Translations under genes and position numbers: made by a program
Notes under the pieces: generated by a model
Seen by the model: only the letters and a program-made list of their open reading frames with translations
What the model was told of the DNA's origin: nothing
The model's database searches: none
Shown: piece after piece, positions 12,850-15,540 of the stretch
Position numbering within the stretch: the first letter of the stretch is position 1
Layout: each line of letters starts with the position of its first letter
From: Haloferacaceae archaeon
GTDB lineage: Archaea > Halobacteriota > Halobacteria > Halobacteriales > Haloferacaceae
Length of the DNA stretch: 15,540 nucleotides
Reading direction: 5' to 3'
Assembly: GCA_018609965.1 (NCBI GenBank)
Contig: JAHENP010000223.1
Location: 1-15,540 of the forward strand

Positions 12850-12930
12850 TGATCGAGGTTCCGTCTCGTCGACTACTGATCGAGGTTCCGTCTCGTCGAC
12901 TGTTAGTCGAAATTCTGTCTCGTCACTCGG
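12850..12930. repeat. 27-bp tandem repeat, three copies, in a convergent gap
   Basis: Units at 12850-12876 and 12877-12903 differ only in the last two bases; both begin TGATCGAGGTTCCGTCTCG. A third, diverged unit at 12904-12930 begins TAGTCGAAATTCTGTCTCG. A remnant may lie at 12829-12849. The array occupies the gap between the stops of the converging TauE/SafE and rhodanese-MBL genes. An open frame through it encodes only a TDRGSVSST repeat and is not considered a gene. Confidence 0.85.
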
Positions 12931-13023
12931 ACGCGGTTCAGGAACACTGCGTCTCGGCGAGTCAGCTACAGAAACGAGTCGACGATCAAAAAGAGTCGGA
13001 CGGTCGGAGCCGTTGTATCGGCC

Positions 13024-14214
13024 TCAGTCGCCGGCCATCGACCCCTGACTGGCGGCGCAGTTGTTCGGCCCGAGTTCCAGCCGGAACGCCTCGTCGTCGT
13101 CGACCGCCTGTTGGCCGAGGTTGGTCGCGATGATCGCCTCGTAGTTCGCCGGCCGGGGCGGCATGTCGGCCAACACCGTCTCGACAAACCGATCTTCCTC
13201 GTAGGTCAGCGCGTCCATCTCCTCGACGAGTCGGCCGATGGGTGCGGTGTAGCTCCCGTCGGCGGCCGGCTCTGCGGCGTCGCTGACGTGTGCGCCGCCG
13301 ACCAACACGTCGTCGTCGAGCGAGAGGATACGTTCCTGGAGCGTCTCGTACAGCTGTCGGGCGGCGTCGGGCGCGCCGTCGTCACCCTCTTCGAGATCCG
13401 GCCGGGCGACGCTCTCGACGAACAACCCGTCACCCGTCGCCAGCAGCGAGTCGCCGACGAGATACGAGGTCATCCCGGAGGTGTGGCCGGGCGTGTGGAC
13501 CGTCTCGATCTCGATGTCGCCGACGGTGAACACGTCACCGTCCGCGGCGGTCGACACCTCGTCGTCGTAGGTGACGCCCCGCGGGACGGCCTCGGACGGG
13601 ATCACGCCCACGCTTGTCTCGTTCAGATCACGCACACCGCTGACGTGGTCTGCGTGGACGTGTGTGTCGAGTGCGTACACCAACTCTGCGTCCAGCGCCG
13701 CGACGTCGTCCGCGTACCGGTCAGTGAACGACCGCAACGGGTCGATCACCGCCGCCTCGCCGTCGGAGACGACGAGGTAGCCGAGACAGCCGGAGGAGGG
13801 ACGGTGGTACTGGTAGGCCGTCCCCGGGCCGTCGTAGCCGTCGATCTCCGTGCGTTCGTAGATCCGGGCCCACGCCTCCATCCCGCCGTCGAGGTGGACC
13901 ACGTCGCGGCCGGCCGCGATCAACTCGCCGGCGACGTACTCGCTTGCGCCACCCTTCGCACACAACACCACCAACGGGTCGCCGACCGGCACCCGGTCAA
14001 GGAGCGCCTCGTCGATCTCCTCGCCGAGGAACTCGTAGTAGGGGACGTTCACGATTTCCACGTTCGGCCCGTCGACGTGCCACTCCGCGAAGTCGGAGTC
14101 GTTCCGCGCGTCGAGAACGGTCACGCTGTCGCCGTCGGTGATTGACCCTCTGAGTTCGGTCGCGGTCGTCGACTGTACCTCGACATCCGGCGTCGGAAAG
14201 TCCTCTGGGTTCAT
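13024..14214 (-). CDS. Rhodanese / metallo-beta-lactamase fusion, persulfide dioxygenase-like
   Basis: Fusion of 396 residues. The N-terminal rhodanese domain (about 15-120) has active Cys85 in VVLCAKGGAS and GGMEAW. The metallo-beta-lactamase domain (about 130-310) has the metal motif THVHADH (His185, His187, Asp189, His190), His240/His244 in HTPGHTSGM, Asp262 in GDGLF, and VARPDL. These fit the ETHE1/Blh/CstB group of non-heme iron persulfide dioxygenases, which convert persulfide to sulfite; a coupled rhodanese can form or use thiosulfate. In CstB-type fusions the rhodanese is C-terminal; here it is N-terminal. About 85 C-terminal residues follow, with two cysteines in the whole protein outside the rhodanese (Cys143, Cys386). 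The ATG at 14214 follows TATA-like TTAAG (minus strand) by 29-34 nt. Its promoter carries the perfect palindrome, site F. Confidence 0.92.
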   Translation of the reverse strand: MNPEDFPTPDVEVQSTTATELRGSITDGDSVTVLDARNDSDFAEWHVDGPNVEIVNVPYYEFLGEEIDEALLDRVPVGDPLVVLCAKGGASEYVAGELIAAGRDVVHLDGGMEAWARIYERTEIDGYDGPGTAYQYHRPSSGCLGYLVVSDGEAAVIDPLRSFTDRYADDVAALDAELVYALDTHVHADHVSGVRDLNETSVGVIPSEAVPRGVTYDDEVSTAADGDVFTVGDIEIETVHTPGHTSGMTSYLVGDSLLATGDGLFVESVARPDLEEGDDGAPDAARQLYETLQERILSLDDDVLVGGAHVSDAAEPAADGSYTAPIGRLVEEMDALTYEEDRFVETVLADMPPRPANYEAIIATNLGQQAVDDDEAFRLELGPNNCAASQGSMAGD

Positions 14215-14242
14215 CTCCACCAGAGGGTAGGGTCGGGGGCTA

Positions 14243-14270
14243 CTTAAGAATTGTGAGCCAGTTACAATAC
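14243..14270 (-). promoter_or_regulatory. Promoter of the rhodanese-MBL gene with the perfect palindrome (site F)
   Basis: GAATTGT-N9-ACAATAC at 14248-14270 matches the consensus at all 14 positions and is the best copy in the window. It abuts TATA-like TTAAG (14243-14248, minus strand), with its centre 45 bp upstream of the ATG at 14214. Confidence 0.65.
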
Positions 14271-14457
14271 TATGAGAGAGAACGCGACGCCACACGTCTC
14301 ACACCGGACGCGACTCTCGATACTTTCCCGGAAGCGTTCGGTTTCGGTCGAAATTCGTCTCTGGTGGCGACGCGGGTCACGCTGATCGGATTTGCAGTAC
14401 GTTTTCACAGCTACACAGTCGATGTCGTGATCGGAGCGTCGCGGAAGTCTCTGGTCG

Positions 14458-14775
14458 TCACCCACCCGCCACGCGGGTTGTGACGAGCGTTGTCACCGCG
14501 AGCACCGGGATCGTGAGAATTGCGCCGGTGATGACGACGAACGGTGCCGTTGACGCGACCGGGTAGGCCAACACGCCCACCAACACGTCGACGACCGAGA
14601 CGAGAAGTCCGTACGCGACCGCCGCGAACGTCACCACCACCGCGAACACCGGCACCGCGACCGCCAACGGTGACTGCCCTGTCTCCTTGTCGTCTCCCGA
14701 CTCGGCTTCACCGGCTGTCGAGCTGTGTCTGTCGTCTCCCGACCCGGCTCCGTCGTTTCCTGCTGTCGTACTCAC
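14458..14775 (-). CDS. Hypothetical membrane protein, two transmembrane segments
   Basis: Protein of 105 residues, family not recognised. The first 35 residues are hydrophilic, Gly/Asp/Ser-rich and probably disordered. Two long hydrophobic segments follow (about residues 37-64 and 70-97). There are no cysteines, histidines in the membrane or known motifs. The GTG at 14775 is chosen because an A/T-rich AAAAGTG (minus strand, about 14799-14805) lies 25-30 nt upstream, giving a leaderless transcript; an earlier in-frame start at 14805 would fall inside the promoter. Site G lies between the TATA region and the start. It is divergent from the membrane gene at 14918, and both have the shared palindrome, so it probably belongs to the same regulon. 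Confidence 0.65.
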   Translation of the reverse strand: MSTTAGNDGAGSGDDRHSSTAGEAESGDDKETGQSPLAVAVPVFAVVVTFAAVAYGLLVSVVDVLVGVLAYPVASTAPFVVITGAILTIPVLAVTTLVTTRVAGG

Positions 14776-14778
14776 GTA

Positions 14779-14806
14779 GAATTGTACATTTTCTACACTT
14801 TTCAAC
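14779..14806 (-). promoter_or_regulatory. Promoter of the 105-aa membrane gene with shared palindrome (site G)
   Basis: GAATTGT-N9-ACACTTT at 14779-14801 matches the consensus at 12 of 14 positions, with a perfect half GAATTGT. Unlike the other copies it lies over the transcription start region (centre 15 bp from the GTG at 14775), which would suit a repressor. Confidence 0.45.
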
Positions 14807-14867
14807 CCGTCTACTCGGCTCGTTCCCTCCGCACTTCTCTCTCAGCACCGCTGTCATCTGCACGATG

Positions 14868-14895
14868 TCACTGTGGATAACCCACAATTCTTTCT
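14868..14895 (+). promoter_or_regulatory. Promoter of the 115-aa membrane gene with shared palindrome (site H)
   Basis: TCACTGT-N9-ACAATTC at 14868-14890 matches the consensus at 11 of 14 positions, with a perfect right half. Its centre is 39 bp upstream of the GTG at 14918. An internal perfect inverted repeat TGTGG-N5-CCACA spans 14872-14886. TTCTTTCT following it may serve as the TATA element. Confidence 0.5.
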
Positions 14896-14917
14896 GTATC
14901 CGTGTCCTCGTACACAC

Positions 14918-15265
14918 GTGGCAACACGAGATCAGACAACACTCGGTGGAACCGGACTCTCGACACTGGAGGCGGCGGCGGTCGGACTGCTCGCGCTCAC
15001 GGGGGTGTTCCACCTCTACGCAGGCGTCGTGGAGGGCGCACCGCCGGTGTTGCTGGCCGGGCTTGGCTTCTTCGGCGGCGTCGGGCTCTACCTGTGGGGG
15101 TGGCGGCGCCGGCTGTTGACCGCGGCGGCGATCCCGTTCACCGCCGTCCAGATTCTGCTGTGGTACGTCGTGAAGGCCGGCAACTTCACCGCCGTCGGCT
15201 ACGCCGACAAGCTGACGCAAGCCGTCGCGATCGTCGCATTGGTGGCGTTGCTCGTCCGTCGGTAG
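14918..15265 (+). CDS. Small four-helix membrane protein, family unknown
   Basis: Protein of 115 residues with four predicted membrane segments (about residues 15-35, 41-58, 65-84 and 97-113). The first pair contains LTGVFHLYAGV and the third ends ILLWYVVKAGNF. The single histidine (His28) and the tryptophans near the membrane edge are the only polar features. Small four-helix proteins of this look in haloarchaea are usually unnamed; a DoxX-like relationship is possible but not supported by a specific motif. The GTG at 14918 is chosen over the GTG at 14873, which lies inside the promoter palindrome and would add a non-membrane extension. Its promoter carries site H, linking it to the sulfur genes. 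Confidence 0.7.
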   Translation: MATRDQTTLGGTGLSTLEAAAVGLLALTGVFHLYAGVVEGAPPVLLAGLGFFGGVGLYLWGWRRRLLTAAAIPFTAVQILLWYVVKAGNFTAVGYADKLTQAVAIVALVALLVRR

Positions 15266-15280
15266 CGGCGTGCCGGTGCC

Positions 15281-15286
15281 GATAAC
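15281..15286 (+). promoter_or_regulatory. TATA-like box of the CBS-domain gene
   Basis: GATAAC at 15281-15286 is 24-29 nt before the ATG at 15310, the usual spacing for a leaderless haloarchaeal transcript. No copy of the shared palindrome was seen here, so this gene may lie outside the regulon. Confidence 0.4.
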
Positions 15287-15309
15287 TGTCTCGCGTGAGA
15301 GTGTGACGT

Positions 15310-15540
15310 ATGGCATCTGCGGCAACCCCGATCGAAGACGTAATGAGTGCACCCGTCGTCACGGTTGACTCCGACACGCCCGTCGACGAGGCGGCACAAA
15401 CGATGTTAGACGAGGAGATCGGCTCGTTGCTCGTCGCCGACGGTGACGACACGGTCGGCGTCGTCACGGCGACGGACCTCCTGTCCGACGTGGCAGCCGG
15501 CGAGATCGACCCCTCGGCGACCGTCGCGACACACATGTCC
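15310..15540 (+). CDS. CBS-domain protein (3' end outside the window)
   Basis: The first 77 residues of a CBS-domain protein. The typical opening IEDVMSAPVVTVDSDTPVDEAAQTMLDEEIGSLLVADGDDTVGVVTATDLL forms a first CBS motif (about residues 8-60). THMS at the window edge starts what looks like the second motif, so a tandem CBS pair is likely. These domains usually bind adenine nucleotides and regulate a partner; many haloarchaeal ones stand alone. The ATG at 15310 is supported by a TATA-like box 24-29 nt upstream. The gene has its own promoter and a gap of 44 nt from the membrane gene. Its relation to the sulfur genes is unknown. Confidence 0.92.
   Translation, partial: MASAATPIEDVMSAPVVTVDSDTPVDEAAQTMLDEEIGSLLVADGDDTVGVVTATDLLSDVAAGEIDPSATVATHMS

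Noticed and set aside
12839-13048. 69-codon plus-strand frame through the 27-bp tandem repeats
   Set aside because: It encodes only a Ser/Thr/Arg repeat created by the DNA array and overlaps the end of the rhodanese-MBL gene.
14262-14465. 67-codon minus-strand frame overlapping the stop of the 105-aa membrane gene, ending near a CETC motif
   Set aside because: GTG start overlaps the upstream stop by 8 nt, which is tempting, but codon use is atypical (AGA, ATA, GTA), it runs into the promoter palindrome of the rhodanese-MBL gene, and one CxxC pair is not a zinc finger.
1-15540. CRISPR arrays, insertion sequences or prophage genes
   Set aside because: No regularly spaced repeats with unique spacers, no transposase, integrase or terminal inverted repeats were seen.

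Overview
The window looks like a chromosomal segment of a haloarchaeon (class Halobacteria). Its DNA is GC-rich, its soluble proteins are acidic (Asp/Glu-rich, Lys-poor), many genes start with GTG, and many starts sit 25-30 nt downstream of an archaeal TATA-like box with no Shine-Dalgarno sequence (leaderless transcripts). It also carries haloarchaeal families: a Bat/HTH-10 regulator, a 'cox cluster' membrane protein, split YeeE/YedE proteins and a tiny DUF7512-like protein. No IS element, CRISPR array, tRNA or rRNA was seen.

Layout. 1-1388 (+): 3' part of a thioredoxin and a cysteine-free ACR3/BASS-type permease. 1464-3119 (+): a class V aminotransferase and a small winged-helix regulator with two N-terminal cysteines. 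3227-3961 (-): a class I glutamine amidotransferase. 4154-5005 (+): a DUF2892/YgaP-like membrane protein and a ferritin-like diiron protein. 5103-7426 (-): cytochrome c oxidase subunit I with its small membrane partner. 7492-10245 (-): a two-domain thiosulfate sulfurtransferase, an HTH-10 regulator and two overlapping YeeE/YedE half-transporters. 10477-12829 (+): TusA, a DsrE-family protein, a 48-aa membrane protein and a TauE/SafE permease. 13024-14775 (-): a rhodanese/metallo-beta-lactamase fusion and a small membrane protein. 14918-15540 (+): a four-helix membrane protein and the 5' part of a CBS-domain protein.

Functional reading. Most genes fit a sulfane-sulfur (thiosulfate/persulfide) system. 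YeeE/YedE would import thiosulfate, and the sulfurtransferase, TusA and DsrE proteins would carry sulfur as protein persulfide. The rhodanese-MBL protein would oxidise persulfide to sulfite, and TauE/SafE would export the product. No Sox, Dsr or sHdr genes are present in the window. The chemistry is inferred from families.

The most interesting signal is in the non-coding DNA. An imperfect 23-bp palindrome, GWATTGT-N9-ACAATWC, occurs next to the TATA box of at least eight transcription units spread over 13 kb on both strands. At five of them its centre lies 39-42 bp upstream of the predicted start. This suggests one regulon over the whole island. The cysteine-bearing regulator at 2724-3119 has a variant of the site in its own promoter and is the leading candidate to bind it. 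Two of these promoters also appear to begin with tiny leaderless ORFs that overlap the start of a transport gene.
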